DNA of 64,000 nucleotides from Herpetosiphon giganteus (GTDB lineage Bacteria; Chloroflexota; Chloroflexia; Chloroflexales; Herpetosiphonaceae), in contig NZ_JAFBCZ010000025.1 of assembly GCF_016907925.1 (NCBI RefSeq), positions 1 to 64,000 on the forward strand, given 5' to 3'. The position numbers were made by a program, and so were the translations under genes. The notes under the pieces are model-generated. The model was not told the origin of the DNA. It did no database searches and was given only the letters and a program-made list of their open reading frames with translations. Every line of letters begins with the position of its first letter. Position 1 is the stretch's first letter. This document shows, in pieces, positions 23,741 through 31,314 of this stretch.

Positions 23741-23763
23741 ATTAATGACCTAAGGAGCCAACC

Positions 23764-24102
23764 ATGCAAACGATTGATACTATTCACATTCGTCGGTCAT
23801 CAATGCACGCCTTCGCCCCATCCTATCCTGTCCAAACGCAGGCTTTTCCACTATCCGCTGCGCCCATTAGTCCTCTAAAGCCAAAAGCCAAAACCAAGAA
23901 GAACCGCAAAGCCAAAAAGCCGCAATGTACGTGCCCAAGTTGCCAGCTTGGCAGCGAAACAGGTGCGTTCTACTGCCTCAACTTAAGCGAGTGGGGCGTG
24001 TATTCCAGCGGCCAATTGTTGGGCTATCGCTCAACCTATAACGAGGCCGATTCGCTCATGCGTGAGCATCTCTACACCCAACTGACAAAAATCGCTGCCT
24101 GA
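23764..24102 (+). CDS. Early phage protein with CPSCQ zinc motif
   Basis: The 112-aa product starts after AAGGAG. It has a flexible Pro-rich start, a lysine-rich block (KPKAKTKKNRKAKKPQ) and a CTCPSC cysteine cluster. The C-terminal domain (GVYSSGQLLGYRSTYNEADSLMREH) is compact. The basic block next to cysteines suggests nucleic-acid binding. No family is recognised. Confidence 0.65.
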   Translation: MQTIDTIHIRRSSMHAFAPSYPVQTQAFPLSAAPISPLKPKAKTKKNRKAKKPQCTCPSCQLGSETGAFYCLNLSEWGVYSSGQLLGYRSTYNEADSLMREHLYTQLTKIAA

Positions 24103-24431
24103 TTGTTGGAAGGCTCATGCGGCTGCATGCCTGAAATACAGCGCTGCAAGCGTAAGCGGCAGGCCTGAGCAGCCCTGAACCTGCTCACCACACGCACCTT
24201 AATAGCTGAATACGCAGTCGTGACACATCGTGCGCACCCAGCGCAGGATCGCAGCATTCCCAACGGTACAAGGCTATGGGCGATGAGCCCACCTCGGCAT
24301 AACCGCCGCACCGTTGCCAATGTTGCACCACGATCAACGGGCAGGAAATCACGTAGGCCTGCCCAAAGCACACTATCAAAATCTTACTACAGAGGTTCGT
24401 TTTCGTCTCTCAGTTTATTGATGAGGTTGTG
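24103..24431 (+). other. Gene-poor gap in the early operon
   Basis: No frame with a ribosome site and natural composition was found. A hairpin GGGCAGG (24339-24345) with CCTGCCC (24358-24364) lies near the end and may act on the operon transcript. Short frames on both strands here look like chance. Confidence 0.4.
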
Positions 24432-24782
24432 ATGATTGAACTGCTGATTTGCACCCTTGGCTGTGCCATTAGCTTGGCCACCGAACACCTTGCGTTGTGG
24501 GATAACCCATGGCGCTTGAAACCGCCTGTGACCTATGCCATCGGCATGTTGACCATCATTGTTTGGTTCAGCATCTTCTGTTTTCTTGTTAGTCCACTCT
24601 ATGTGTTTTTTGGAGTGGCGCTGCTGCTGTTATCCGGTGGATCGGGGATCGTAGTAATTCTTGGCTATTGGCTGCGCAAGGTATTTACCGCCAAAGATCA
24701 GGCCGCGTTTACCGCTGGGCAGCTTAGTCGGTCTGTTCCATCACCGATCACACAGGATTGGATTGATGGCAGCGACCGATAA
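24432..24782 (+). CDS. Membrane protein, early phage region
   Basis: The ATG at 24432, five bases from GAGG, is preferred to the GTG just before it. The 116-aa product has three hydrophobic stretches: IELLICTLGCAISLA, YAIGMLTIIVWFSIFCFLV and FFGVALLLLSGGSGIVVILGY. A short polar tail follows. Early-region membrane proteins may be exclusion factors, but there is no direct evidence. The end overlaps the next gene. Confidence 0.65.
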   Translation: MIELLICTLGCAISLATEHLALWDNPWRLKPPVTYAIGMLTIIVWFSIFCFLVSPLYVFFGVALLLLSGGSGIVVILGYWLRKVFTAKDQAAFTAGQLSRSVPSPITQDWIDGSDR

Positions 24783-24978
24783 AAACAAGCGTTGGGCCGA
24801 AATAACCGATGCGCTGGCCCTGCGCGGGAACGCTGACGATGCGTTCGTTGAAATCGCGCAGCGTTCCCGCGAACCAACAATTTTGCAGTTTGTTCAAAAA
24901 GGGCGTGAAGAGTTGGCCAAGCAACGCCAACGCCTGATCGCCCTGCGTGATACAGCCAAAGAGGAAACTAAAGAGTGA
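24766..24978 (+). CDS. Small helical early protein, 70 aa
   Basis: The ATG at 24766 starts MAATDKNKRWAEITDALALR and overlaps the membrane-protein gene by 17 bases. The protein is highly charged and helical, with a coiled-coil-like end (KGREELAKQRQRLIALRDTAKEETKE). It is part of the tightly packed early operon. No family is recognised. Confidence 0.6.
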   Translation: MAATDKNKRWAEITDALALRGNADDAFVEIAQRSREPTILQFVQKGREELAKQRQRLIALRDTAKEETKE

Positions 24979-25184
24979 ACTACCACATTGTAATGAACTA
25001 TGGAATGGTAGAAACGCCACTCCAAATCGGTCAGTTGGATCAGGATGAGGCATTGATTATTCAGCGCCAACTTACCACCGTTGCTCGATCAGTGTTCGCT
25101 GATCTTGGTGTTATTGGCTTGGATTGTTTGCCAACGTACTATGTCGAGGAGCACGCCAATGACAGCTTGGATTTACACCATTGA
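24975..25184 (+). CDS. Small early protein, 69 aa (GTG start)
   Basis: A GTG at 24975 overlaps the preceding stop as GTGA, giving a 69-aa acidic protein (NYHIVMNYGMVETPLQIGQL...). An ATG six codons later is a possible alternative start. It overlaps the next gene by 26 bases. The function is unknown. Confidence 0.5.
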   Translation: MNYHIVMNYGMVETPLQIGQLDQDEALIIQRQLTTVARSVFADLGVIGLDCLPTYYVEEHANDSLDLHH

Positions 25185-25386
25185 TGGTGAATTTCAAGAT
25201 CTCGGGGCGGCAATTGAAGCCTACCGAGAGCGGCAACGCAAGGCCGATGAAGCTGAGCGCCGTGCGGCGTTCCGTGCAGCTCAATCCGATCCTGAGGTTC
25301 AGGCGTGGATTGAAATTGCCGAGCGCGAAGAAGCACTTCGCACAAACGCACGGACACAACGTCCAAACAAAAAGCCCATGGCATAG
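25159..25386 (+). CDS. Small early protein, 75 aa
   Basis: GAGGAG seven bases before the ATG at 25159 gives strong start support. The product is helical and charged (AIEAYRERQRKADEAERRAAF), with a basic end (RTNARTQRPNKKPMA). Its stop lies inside a hairpin that begins the terminator region. The function is unknown. Confidence 0.65.
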   Translation: MTAWIYTIDGEFQDLGAAIEAYRERQRKADEAERRAAFRAAQSDPEVQAWIEIAEREEALRTNARTQRPNKKPMA

Positions 25387-25453
25387 GCCAATGGGCTTTC
25401 ATGTACGGTTCACCAGCACCGATTCATGGTCTAGATGAATTGGTGCTTTTGTT
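25371..25453 (+). terminator. Double hairpin terminator between early sub-operons
   Basis: AAAGCCCAT (25371-25379) pairs with ATGGGCTTT (25391-25399) over the stop codon. A second stem AGCACCGATTCA (25415-25426) with TGAATTGGTGCT (25436-25447) is followed by TTTGTTT. This ends the small-gene group before the replication group; phage antitermination may overcome it. Confidence 0.75.
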
Positions 25454-25490
25454 TGGAGTTAGCAACCCCAGTATACCATGGAGGCTTTGA

Positions 25491-26441
25491 ATGTTTCAAC
25501 GTGCGACCAAATTCCGCAGCAAACTGCGGTTAGCTCTGCTCGGCGTTGCGGGGAGTGGCAAAACCTACACCGCGCTCAATATTGCCAAACACTTAGGCAG
25601 CAATATCGCAGTGATTGATACCGAGCATGGCAGTGCCAGCAAATACGCCGATGATGTGGCGAGTTTCGATGTCGTCGAACTGACCTCATTTCACCCAAAA
25701 CGATATATCGAAGCCATCAATGCCGCCAATTGGGTTAAATATGATGTCTTGATTATTGATAGTCTCTCGCATGCCTGGAATGGCAAAGATGGCATTTTGG
25801 AGCAGGTTGATCAGGTTGGGAAACGTGGTGCCAACAAATTTACTGCGTGGGCTGATGCGACCCCGATCCATCAACAATTGATCGATGCCATTCTTGGTTG
25901 CCGGATGCATGTGATTTGTACCATGCGGCTCAAAACCGAGTATGTCGTCGAACAAAATGAGCGCGGCAAACAAGCACCACGGAAAGTTGGGTTGGCTCCG
26001 GTGCAGCGCGACGGTTTGGAATATGAGTTTGATGTGGTGGCCGATCTGGATGTGCACAATACGCTGATGGTCAGTAAAACGCGCTGCCCAGCCTTGCACG
26101 GTGTGAGTATCCCCCGCGCCGGAGCCGAGATTGCCACCACCCTCCTCGAATGGCTCGATCAAGGCATTGATAAACAAGCGCTCAACGAACCTGATCCTGC
26201 CTCGATCGACCCCTTCAATGATCCATCACCCTATCCCTACAAAATCGAACGGGTACAAGCCTGTCGTGGTTGTCGGGCATCGGTGATCTGGATTGACAAT
26301 CTGCCCTACAACGCCGATGCAAATGGTCAACGCACGGAGCATCTTCATTGGGAACCCTGCCCAAAAGCCCATCTCTTTCGCAAAACCAAGCGCCTTACCG
26401 CTGCCCAACAGGCCGAACGGGATTCGGTGTTTGATAACTAA
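25491..26441 (+). CDS. Sak4-like recombination ATPase (AAA_24)
   Basis: The 316-aa protein starts after GGAGG. RecA-like core: Walker A GVAGSGKTYTA (residues about 18-28), a DTEHGSA segment, Walker B YDVLIIDSLSH (about 84-94), then a sensor region with VICTMRLKTEY. This matches phage AAA_24/Sak4-type single-strand annealing ATPases that promote recombination with an SSB. An additional C-terminal domain from about residue 255 has CRGC and later H..PC..H residues, a likely zinc knuckle not needed in minimal Sak4. It is followed by replication genes. Confidence 0.85.
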   Translation: MFQRATKFRSKLRLALLGVAGSGKTYTALNIAKHLGSNIAVIDTEHGSASKYADDVASFDVVELTSFHPKRYIEAINAANWVKYDVLIIDSLSHAWNGKDGILEQVDQVGKRGANKFTAWADATPIHQQLIDAILGCRMHVICTMRLKTEYVVEQNERGKQAPRKVGLAPVQRDGLEYEFDVVADLDVHNTLMVSKTRCPALHGVSIPRAGAEIATTLLEWLDQGIDKQALNEPDPASIDPFNDPSPYPYKIERVQACRGCRASVIWIDNLPYNADANGQRTEHLHWEPCPKAHLFRKTKRLTAAQQAERDSVFDN

Positions 26442-26494
26442 CTGGTCGTTTCGCTGAGCGCCTTGCGGGGCGCTCGTCTGTTTAAAGGTGTGCT

Positions 26495-27559
26495 ATGACA
26501 ACCGGAAATGCATGGGTTGATGCGATTGGCCAATTGCCAATTGAAGGCAATATTGTGCCGCCAGCGTGGTTTCAACATATTACATTCGAGAATGGAAAGC
26601 CCCATGCCTGTGCGGTGATCTTGCTTTCCGATATTGTTTATTGGTATCGTCCCACGATTCTGCGCAACGAAACCACGGGCCATGTCACAGGCAGTCGCAA
26701 AAAATTTCGCGCGGATATGCTCCAGCGCAGCTACGACAACTTTGCTGACCAATATGGGTTTACCAAAGCCCAAGTCAAAGCTGGCATTAACGCCTTGGTC
26801 GAAAAGGGGTTAATTGTGCGCGAATTTCGCTCGGAAACCGTGAACGGGCAGCGCCTAACCAATCTGCTCTATGTTGCTCCGATTGCCCATGCCATTGCCA
26901 CGATTAGCACACCCCTCTGTGATTCTAATGCTATACCTCCCTCAACAGAATCGCATACCTCTCCCAATAGAATGACAGAGGTGGGTGATTCTAATGGCAC
27001 ACCTCCCCCAACAGAATCGCAGACAAATACAACAACTACACAGAGACTTCCCAAAGACTTCCCAACAACATCAACTCCCGTATCGCATGATGCACATGAT
27101 GATGGTGTTGTCGTCGAGAAACCATCACGCCGATCACAAGTTGCGACCGAGACCTATCTTCTGCTTCGAAACCATAATCCGCCCATTGGCGCTGCTCGCG
27201 AATTTGCCCATGAGGATTATGCCCAAGTCAAGGCCTATTTAGCCCATGCCGATGCCGCAGGCTATCACCCTGCGCAGATCGTCGAGAATTTGCGCGCTGG
27301 CTTACATCGCCAGCCTGCTGCCCAACCCGCAGCTGCCGAGCCAACCCAGCCTGATGAGCCATTGGCTAAATGGCCCACTTGGTTACCTGCCGATCATGGC
27401 TTGCCGCCCGAGATGGCCCCGTGGATGAAAGAGGCTGTATGGGTTGATGAACGCGGCGAAATTGAAATCCCCAAACATAATGATCGCTTTCGGCGGCGGT
27501 TCAGCTACTGGCTGACCCCGCTCGAATGCATGTTGCGAGGACTCTATGCAACGACTTGA
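26495..27559 (+). CDS. Phage replication initiator (lambda O-like role)
   Basis: The 354-aa protein has an N-terminal winged-helix-like region with QYGFTKAQVKAGINALVEKGLIVREF, typical of replication initiators. A repetitive low-complexity middle follows (two copies of DSN.IPPSTES-like text, residues about 142-172), then a C-terminal domain ending in an aromatic-rich segment (FSYWLTPLECMLRGLY). It overlaps a DnaC-like loader gene, the classical initiator-loader pair. The middle repeats coincide with iteron-like DNA at 26,919-27,021, as in lambda O. Conserved sequence was not compared. Confidence 0.8.
   Translation: MTTGNAWVDAIGQLPIEGNIVPPAWFQHITFENGKPHACAVILLSDIVYWYRPTILRNETTGHVTGSRKKFRADMLQRSYDNFADQYGFTKAQVKAGINALVEKGLIVREFRSETVNGQRLTNLLYVAPIAHAIATISTPLCDSNAIPPSTESHTSPNRMTEVGDSNGTPPPTESQTNTTTTQRLPKDFPTTSTPVSHDAHDDGVVVEKPSRRSQVATETYLLLRNHNPPIGAAREFAHEDYAQVKAYLAHADAAGYHPAQIVENLRAGLHRQPAAQPAAAEPTQPDEPLAKWPTWLPADHGLPPEMAPWMKEAVWVDERGEIEIPKHNDRFRRRFSYWLTPLECMLRGLYATT
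26919..27021 (+). repeat. Iteron-like repeats within the initiator gene, probable phage origin
   Basis: Five copies of a core like CANYAGAATSRCA lie at 26919-26930 (inverted), 26943-26955, 26965-26977, 26985-26996 (inverted) and 27009-27021, spaced about two helix turns. Copies 2 and 5 are identical, as are 1 and 4. Lambdoid phages place the origin as iterons inside the initiator gene, so this is the best origin candidate. It shows no clear match to the GTTATCAATC array at 21.6 kb. Confidence 0.65.
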
Positions 27560-28349
27560 TACGATTATTCAATCGTCCGTAACTCCGGCTCCCGAGATCA
27601 TGCCGCCAACAGTGCCGTGGACACCAAACGACACCTGTCTGTGTTGTAAAGGGGCTGGCTATTTTGTCTACGATGTACCGATCGAGCACCCCTTGTTTGG
27701 CAAATTGCAATCGTGCGGCTGTCTCCAACAACGCCAAGTTGATCGGCGGCGCGGCGAGCTGCACGCCAAAAGCGGCCTTGCGCCGTTTCAGGGCAAAACC
27801 TTCGCGACCTTCGATAGCCATGTTGCTGGCGTTGAACTGGCGGTTGGGGCCGCCCAAGCCTTTGCGGCCAACCCCGATGGTTTTTTAACGTTGGTTGGCA
27901 ATCCAGGCTGTGGCAAAACCCACTTGGCCCAAGCGATTGGCAACGAGCTACAAACGCGTGGCTACGAAGTTGTCTGGTCAACCGCGCCCGATGCCTTGCG
28001 CTTACTTCGTTCGACTTTTGATCAAACCAGTGCCAAGCCCAAGAATAGCTTCGATGAACAATTCGAACTCTTCCGCAAAGCCCCAATTCTGCTGCTCGAT
28101 GATCTTGGGGCCGAGAATGCTACTGACTGGGGCAAAGAAACGTTGTTCCAGTTGCTCAACGAGCGCTACGAATATCAACGCCCAACCGTGATCACCAGCA
28201 ACCTGCATCCCAATACCCCAGATGCGCATCGGCGTTTTGGGATGCGCTTATGTAGCCGCTTGCTCGATGCGGTGCAGGGTCATTTGGTGGTGTTGAGTGC
28301 TGCTGATTATCGGCAACGTGATCCGATGGATCGACTGGGGGCAGCCTAA
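27546..28349 (+). CDS. DnaC-like helicase loader
   Basis: The 267-aa protein overlaps the initiator by 14 bases. The N-terminal part has CLCC and CGC cysteines (zinc module, residues about 24-60), as in DnaC/IstB-type loaders. AAA+ motifs follow: Walker A GNPGCGKTHLAQ, Walker B ILLLDDLGAEN, sensor I TVITSNLHP and the arginine-rich RMRLCSRLLD. It should load the host replicative helicase at the phage origin. Confidence 0.9.
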   Translation: MQRLDTIIQSSVTPAPEIMPPTVPWTPNDTCLCCKGAGYFVYDVPIEHPLFGKLQSCGCLQQRQVDRRRGELHAKSGLAPFQGKTFATFDSHVAGVELAVGAAQAFAANPDGFLTLVGNPGCGKTHLAQAIGNELQTRGYEVVWSTAPDALRLLRSTFDQTSAKPKNSFDEQFELFRKAPILLLDDLGAENATDWGKETLFQLLNERYEYQRPTVITSNLHPNTPDAHRRFGMRLCSRLLDAVQGHLVVLSAADYRQRDPMDRLGAA

Positions 28350-28579
28350 TGCGTCGCAAACCTGTTAGTTTTACCGCCGCGCGGCTGGTGTGGGCCGCAG
28401 TGAGTCGTCGACCACAAGCGACCGTGCGCGATCTTGCCACTGAAGTCAAACTTGGGTATAGCACCGTTGCCCAAGCGCTGTTGGTGCTGCGCGATGCTGG
28501 CTATATCGAGTTTACCCCGCAGCGCTGTGGCTGCCGCAAAATCATCATTCCCTTGTTGGCTACCGCATGCGTACATTGA
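28349..28579 (+). CDS. Small winged-helix protein
   Basis: The 76-aa product starts in a TAATG overlap with the loader. It has a winged-helix core: ATVRDLATEVKLGYSTVAQALLVL, then RDAGYIEF and a basic wing. It may be a GntR/MarR-like mini-regulator of the early operon or a replication accessory protein. No ligand domain is present. Confidence 0.75.
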   Translation: MRRKPVSFTAARLVWAAVSRRPQATVRDLATEVKLGYSTVAQALLVLRDAGYIEFTPQRCGCRKIIIPLLATACVH

Positions 28580-28695
28580 TCAATCTGGTTGGTACACGGC
28601 TCGAGATTCAGGCGCAGCTGCACAATGGGAATCATGATGCAGCCCGCAACCTGATCACCAATCGCATGATTTCACCGTGGTTGTTGGCCAAGTGA
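28567..28695 (+). CDS. Mini-protein, 42 aa
   Basis: An ATG at 28567 overlaps the end of the winged-helix gene by 13 bases and gives a normal-looking frame (MRTLINLVGTRLEIQAQL...SPWLLAK). The overlap style matches the operon. The product is helical with a hydrophobic end. The function is unknown. Confidence 0.45.
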   Translation: MRTLINLVGTRLEIQAQLHNGNHDAARNLITNRMISPWLLAK

Positions 28696-28834
28696 CTGAC
28701 TCCAGCCGAGCAGGCACTCCTGACTGATCAATCATCACCGCTTATGAACCATTCTGTTTCAGCAGAGTTACCCTATCAAGGAACCCAATTGATGCTCGCG
28801 ATCAGGTGATCGTGTGGCCCTAGCGAGGTGTTGT

Positions 28835-29017
28835 ATGGATACACATCCTGACGAGATTGATTTGACGGCTGATCCGGCATTCGTTGCTTGGCTCCACGCT
28901 GGAGTAGAATGGATTACCGCCAATACATGTCCTCAGTGTTCGTCACGCACCTTGCGCCAACGAGGAGAGCAAATCGAATGCTGTACCTGTTTGCACCAGT
29001 GGACGGTCACTGGATAG
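28835..29017 (+). CDS. Zinc-ribbon mini-protein, 60 aa
   Basis: The start at 28835 follows GAGGTG. The protein has an acidic start and a zinc ribbon made of CPQC and CCTC pairs with a short strand between, the usual nucleic-acid or protein-binding module. Related small zinc proteins occur among phage early genes. No specific partner is visible. Confidence 0.6.
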   Translation: MDTHPDEIDLTADPAFVAWLHAGVEWITANTCPQCSSRTLRQRGEQIECCTCLHQWTVTG

Positions 29018-29034
29018 TTAAGAAGGATCGACTC

Positions 29035-29577
29035 ATGGATTTTCGTAGCTATTATCAAGCCGCCAAGCGCACCATGAATAGCACGCTCAGTCGCGAGATG
29101 CAACTGTGTACGGCAGCGCTCGGCATCTGCGGCGAAGTAGGTGAAGCGATTGCGGCTATTAATAGCAGTATCGATGCGCCTAATCGGACGGTGATCAATG
29201 AGCTTGGTGATGTGTGCTGGTATATCACGTGGTGCATGGATTTATTTGCAATCGATATGCTGCATGCGCTTGTACCAATTCCGCAAGAGGATGTGGAGGT
29301 GTATGGGTTGGCGGCCCAGCTCGCTGATATCGTCAAGAAAATCGCCTGTCACCAGCACCCCATCACTGCTACCCACAAATCCACAATTGTCGATATTCTG
29401 AGCCGCTTGCACGCATGGATTGGTGAAGCTGCCACGTGGGAGCAGGCCAGTATTTATGATGTGTACACGGCCAACATCGACAAACTGAACCAGCGGTTTT
29501 CAACTGACCAAGGCTTTAACAGTGCAGAAAGTATCAGCCGCGTTGATACGGTCGCGATCGAGAGGCTGACCTCGTGA
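29035..29577 (+). CDS. MazG-like nucleotide pyrophosphohydrolase
   Basis: AGAAGGA precedes the ATG at 29035; the product is 180 aa. The motif ALGICGEVGEAIAAIN followed by NELGDVCWYITW is the metal-binding helix pair of MazG-type enzymes (EExx and ExxD), which hydrolyse nucleoside triphosphates, including (p)ppGpp in some cases. Phage MazG enzymes are thought to influence nucleotide pools or alarmone levels during infection. It is the last gene before a strong terminator. Confidence 0.85.
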   Translation: MDFRSYYQAAKRTMNSTLSREMQLCTAALGICGEVGEAIAAINSSIDAPNRTVINELGDVCWYITWCMDLFAIDMLHALVPIPQEDVEVYGLAAQLADIVKKIACHQHPITATHKSTIVDILSRLHAWIGEAATWEQASIYDVYTANIDKLNQRFSTDQGFNSAESISRVDTVAIERLTS

Positions 29578-29602
29578 GTGTCCAAGTGCAAATTCAACCC
29601 AC

Positions 29603-29627
29603 ACTGCCCACCGAGGCAGTTTTTTTT
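29603..29627 (+). terminator. Rho-independent terminator of the early operon
   Basis: ACTGCC (29603-29608), loop CACCGA, GGCAGT (29615-29620), then eight T. It ends the early operon before the recombinase gene. Confidence 0.88.
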
Positions 29628-29733
29628 ATTGAAATTGAGCCAGCCGACCCTGGCACCGACCATAGCTTGATCCATACGTTGATCGATATTCTTGCGAACT
29701 TGTGTACTATAGAGGACACAGGAGGAAAGCAGC

Positions 29734-31263
29734 ATGCGAATAGCGATCTATCGGCGTATTAGCACGGAGGAACAATCGGATTTTTCGCTCTCGGCCCAAG
29801 AAGCGAAATGTTTAGTCTACATCGACGAGCAACAGTGGACGCATGTCAAAACCTACACCGATGAAGGGGTGAGTGGTGCGAAGGAATCACGGCCCGCGCT
29901 TGACCAGCTTCGCCACGATGCCAAACTCAAGCGCTTTGATGTGATTCTCGTCCACGACCTGAGTCGTTTGGCCCGTGGGATGCGAATTCAAGAAAACATC
30001 TTGCATGAATTTATGAATCTCCGCGTGCGCTTGATTGCCTTGAAAGATGGCTTTGATAGCGCCAATCCCCAATCGATGCTCATGGCGCAGTTCATGGGTA
30101 TTATCAATCAACAATATCGGGACAACCTACGCTGGCATACCCAGAAGGGCTTGCAAGAAAAAGCCGCCCGTGGGCACTGGGTTGGCACGGTTCCATGGGG
30201 CTATCGGGCACTCGATAAAAACACCATCGCCCCTGATGACAACGCCCAATATATTCGCCAAATTTTCACCTTGTATGCGACTGGTCAATATTCGCTCAGC
30301 GCCCTCGCCGATCACATCAATGAACTCCAAACTCGCCATTGCACCCGTGATTTTATTCGGGCAGTGCTGAGCAGTCGCGCCTATTTGGGCTATGTGCATT
30401 GTGGAAAGGAGTATCAAGGCAATCACGAGCCACTGGTGACCGAGGATGTGTGGCAAGCATGCCAAGCAATTCGCAATGAGCGCAGCGGTGAACGTCGGAT
30501 CATGCAGAAGCCCAAGGCCACCATTAAAGGCTTAATCATGTCGATTATCTCTTGCGAGCGCTGCGGAGCCGCGATGTGGCAGCACGTGAATAGTAATATG
30601 GGCAAAGCAACGCCCATTTATTACTACCGCTGTAGTGGCAATAGCCGTCGCACCTGTAATGCCCCACTTTCGCGCATGACCAAAGTCGATCAAATGGTAT
30701 TGGATATGCTTGCCAGTTTCATGCTCGACGACAACCAAATTCAACGAGTTATGGAAGGCTTGCGCCAGCGCCATCCCACGCCGCAGCCAGCAATTGATCA
30801 CGCGAATATTCAAGCGCGGATTGATCGACTTACGCTGGCATGGTCGCATGGCAATTTGTCTGATGCGGTCTATAACCGGGAAGTGGCCAAGCTCAAAGCA
30901 CGCTTCGACGAGCAGCCAAAACAACCGCAGCAAATCGATATTGCGAAAGCAGCAGCGTATTTGCGCAATGTTCCCATGTTGTTGAATGCAGTTGGATTAC
31001 AAGAGCAACGAAGAATTGTGCAGGAATTACTAGTGAAAGTGGTGGTTCGTGAGGGATTAGTGGTTCGTATAAAGCCAACAGCGGCGTTTGCGCCGCTGTT
31101 TCCCCAACAATTTGATGTTGTATTTGGAGCGGGAGACGAGACTCGAACTCGCAACCATCTGCTTGGAAGGCAGATGCGCTACCATTGCGCTACTCCCGCA
31201 TCGGTTGTGCTAGCGCCAATAATGCCCGAAGTTAGCGAATTTGTCAAGTCTGACGAATGCTAA
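29734..31263 (+). CDS. Large serine recombinase (phage integrase)
   Basis: The frame is 509 codons after AGGAGGA. The N-terminal resolvase domain has YRRIST with the nucleophile Ser10, EGVSGAKESRPAL and VHDLSRLARG. The recombinase domain (about 165-260) follows, then a zinc ribbon (CERCGAAMW with CSGNSRRTC). A coiled-coil region is at about 355-400. The last 60 or so residues read antisense through a hairpin and a tRNA-Gly gene. The true end in the phage genome is therefore uncertain; the tail FGAGDETRTRNHLLG is antisense tRNA. It catalyses integration at the attachment site. Confidence 0.92.
   Translation: MRIAIYRRISTEEQSDFSLSAQEAKCLVYIDEQQWTHVKTYTDEGVSGAKESRPALDQLRHDAKLKRFDVILVHDLSRLARGMRIQENILHEFMNLRVRLIALKDGFDSANPQSMLMAQFMGIINQQYRDNLRWHTQKGLQEKAARGHWVGTVPWGYRALDKNTIAPDDNAQYIRQIFTLYATGQYSLSALADHINELQTRHCTRDFIRAVLSSRAYLGYVHCGKEYQGNHEPLVTEDVWQACQAIRNERSGERRIMQKPKATIKGLIMSIISCERCGAAMWQHVNSNMGKATPIYYYRCSGNSRRTCNAPLSRMTKVDQMVLDMLASFMLDDNQIQRVMEGLRQRHPTPQPAIDHANIQARIDRLTLAWSHGNLSDAVYNREVAKLKARFDEQPKQPQQIDIAKAAAYLRNVPMLLNAVGLQEQRRIVQELLVKVVVREGLVVRIKPTAAFAPLFPQQFDVVFGAGDETRTRNHLLGRQMRYHCATPASVVLAPIMPEVSEFVKSDEC
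31077..31100 (-). terminator. Hairpin downstream of tRNA-Gly
   Basis: AACAGCGGCG (31077-31086), loop TTTG, CGCCGCTGTT (31091-31100). It lies 25 bases after the tRNA 3-prime end on the minus strand and inside the recombinase frame on the other. It may be the tRNA terminator and could be host DNA, which would place the prophage boundary left of it. Confidence 0.65.
31125..31199 (-). tRNA. tRNA-Gly (anticodon TCC), CCA encoded
   Basis: The 5-prime GCGGGAG pairs with CTCCCGC; D-arm GCGC..GCGC; anticodon stem TCTGC/GCAGA with loop CTTCCAA (TCC, Gly); T-arm with GTTCGAGTC-type loop. The 72-base body is followed by encoded CCA at 31127-31125. Its 3-prime end faces the prophage, as expected for an integration site in a tRNA gene. 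Confidence 0.97.
31219..31247 (-). promoter_or_regulatory. Promoter of tRNA-Gly
   Basis: On the minus strand TTGACA (31247-31242) and CATTAT (31224-31219) are separated by 17 bases, 20 bases before the tRNA 5-prime end. Confidence 0.7.
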
Positions 31264-31276
31264 AGTCTGATTGGAG

Positions 31277-31303
31277 TAGCCCTTCAGGTTTAATGAAGGG
31301 CTA
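31277..31303 (-). terminator. Terminator after the YtkA-like lipoprotein gene
   Basis: TAGCCCTTCA (31277-31286) and TGAAGGGCTA (31294-31303) form a 10-base perfect stem shortly after the leftward gene's stop. Confidence 0.75.
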
Positions 31304-31314
31304 GTTGCTTGGGG

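Larger units (their letters stand above)
1..31124. mobile_element. Prophage of a tailed phage (left end outside window)
   Basis: Head, packaging and lysis genes lie on the minus strand at 1-10,650. Cargo genes follow at 10.8-21.2 kb, then a two-repressor control region, a rightward replication operon and a large serine recombinase that ends on a tRNA-Gly gene. This is a complete temperate-phage plan except for the connector, tail and any further genes, which must lie left of base 1. Every recognisable late gene keeps its catalytic motifs, so the element may be functional. The right boundary is inferred from the tRNA gene; the matching attachment repeat would be outside the window. Confidence 0.93.

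Noticed and set aside
24072-24379. Leftward frames of 64-99 codons in the early operon gap
   Set aside because: They oppose the early operon, overlap each other in different frames, lack ribosome sites and show chance-like composition.
28888-29034. Upstream extension of the MazG-like frame to 28888
   Set aside because: It overlaps the zinc-ribbon gene, while a start at 29035 has a good ribosome site and gives a normal MazG-type protein.
29574-29762. GTG-started frame of 62 codons after the MazG-like gene
   Set aside because: It runs through a strong terminator with eight T (29603-29627) and overlaps the recombinase start; the residues in the second half look like random translation of promoter DNA.
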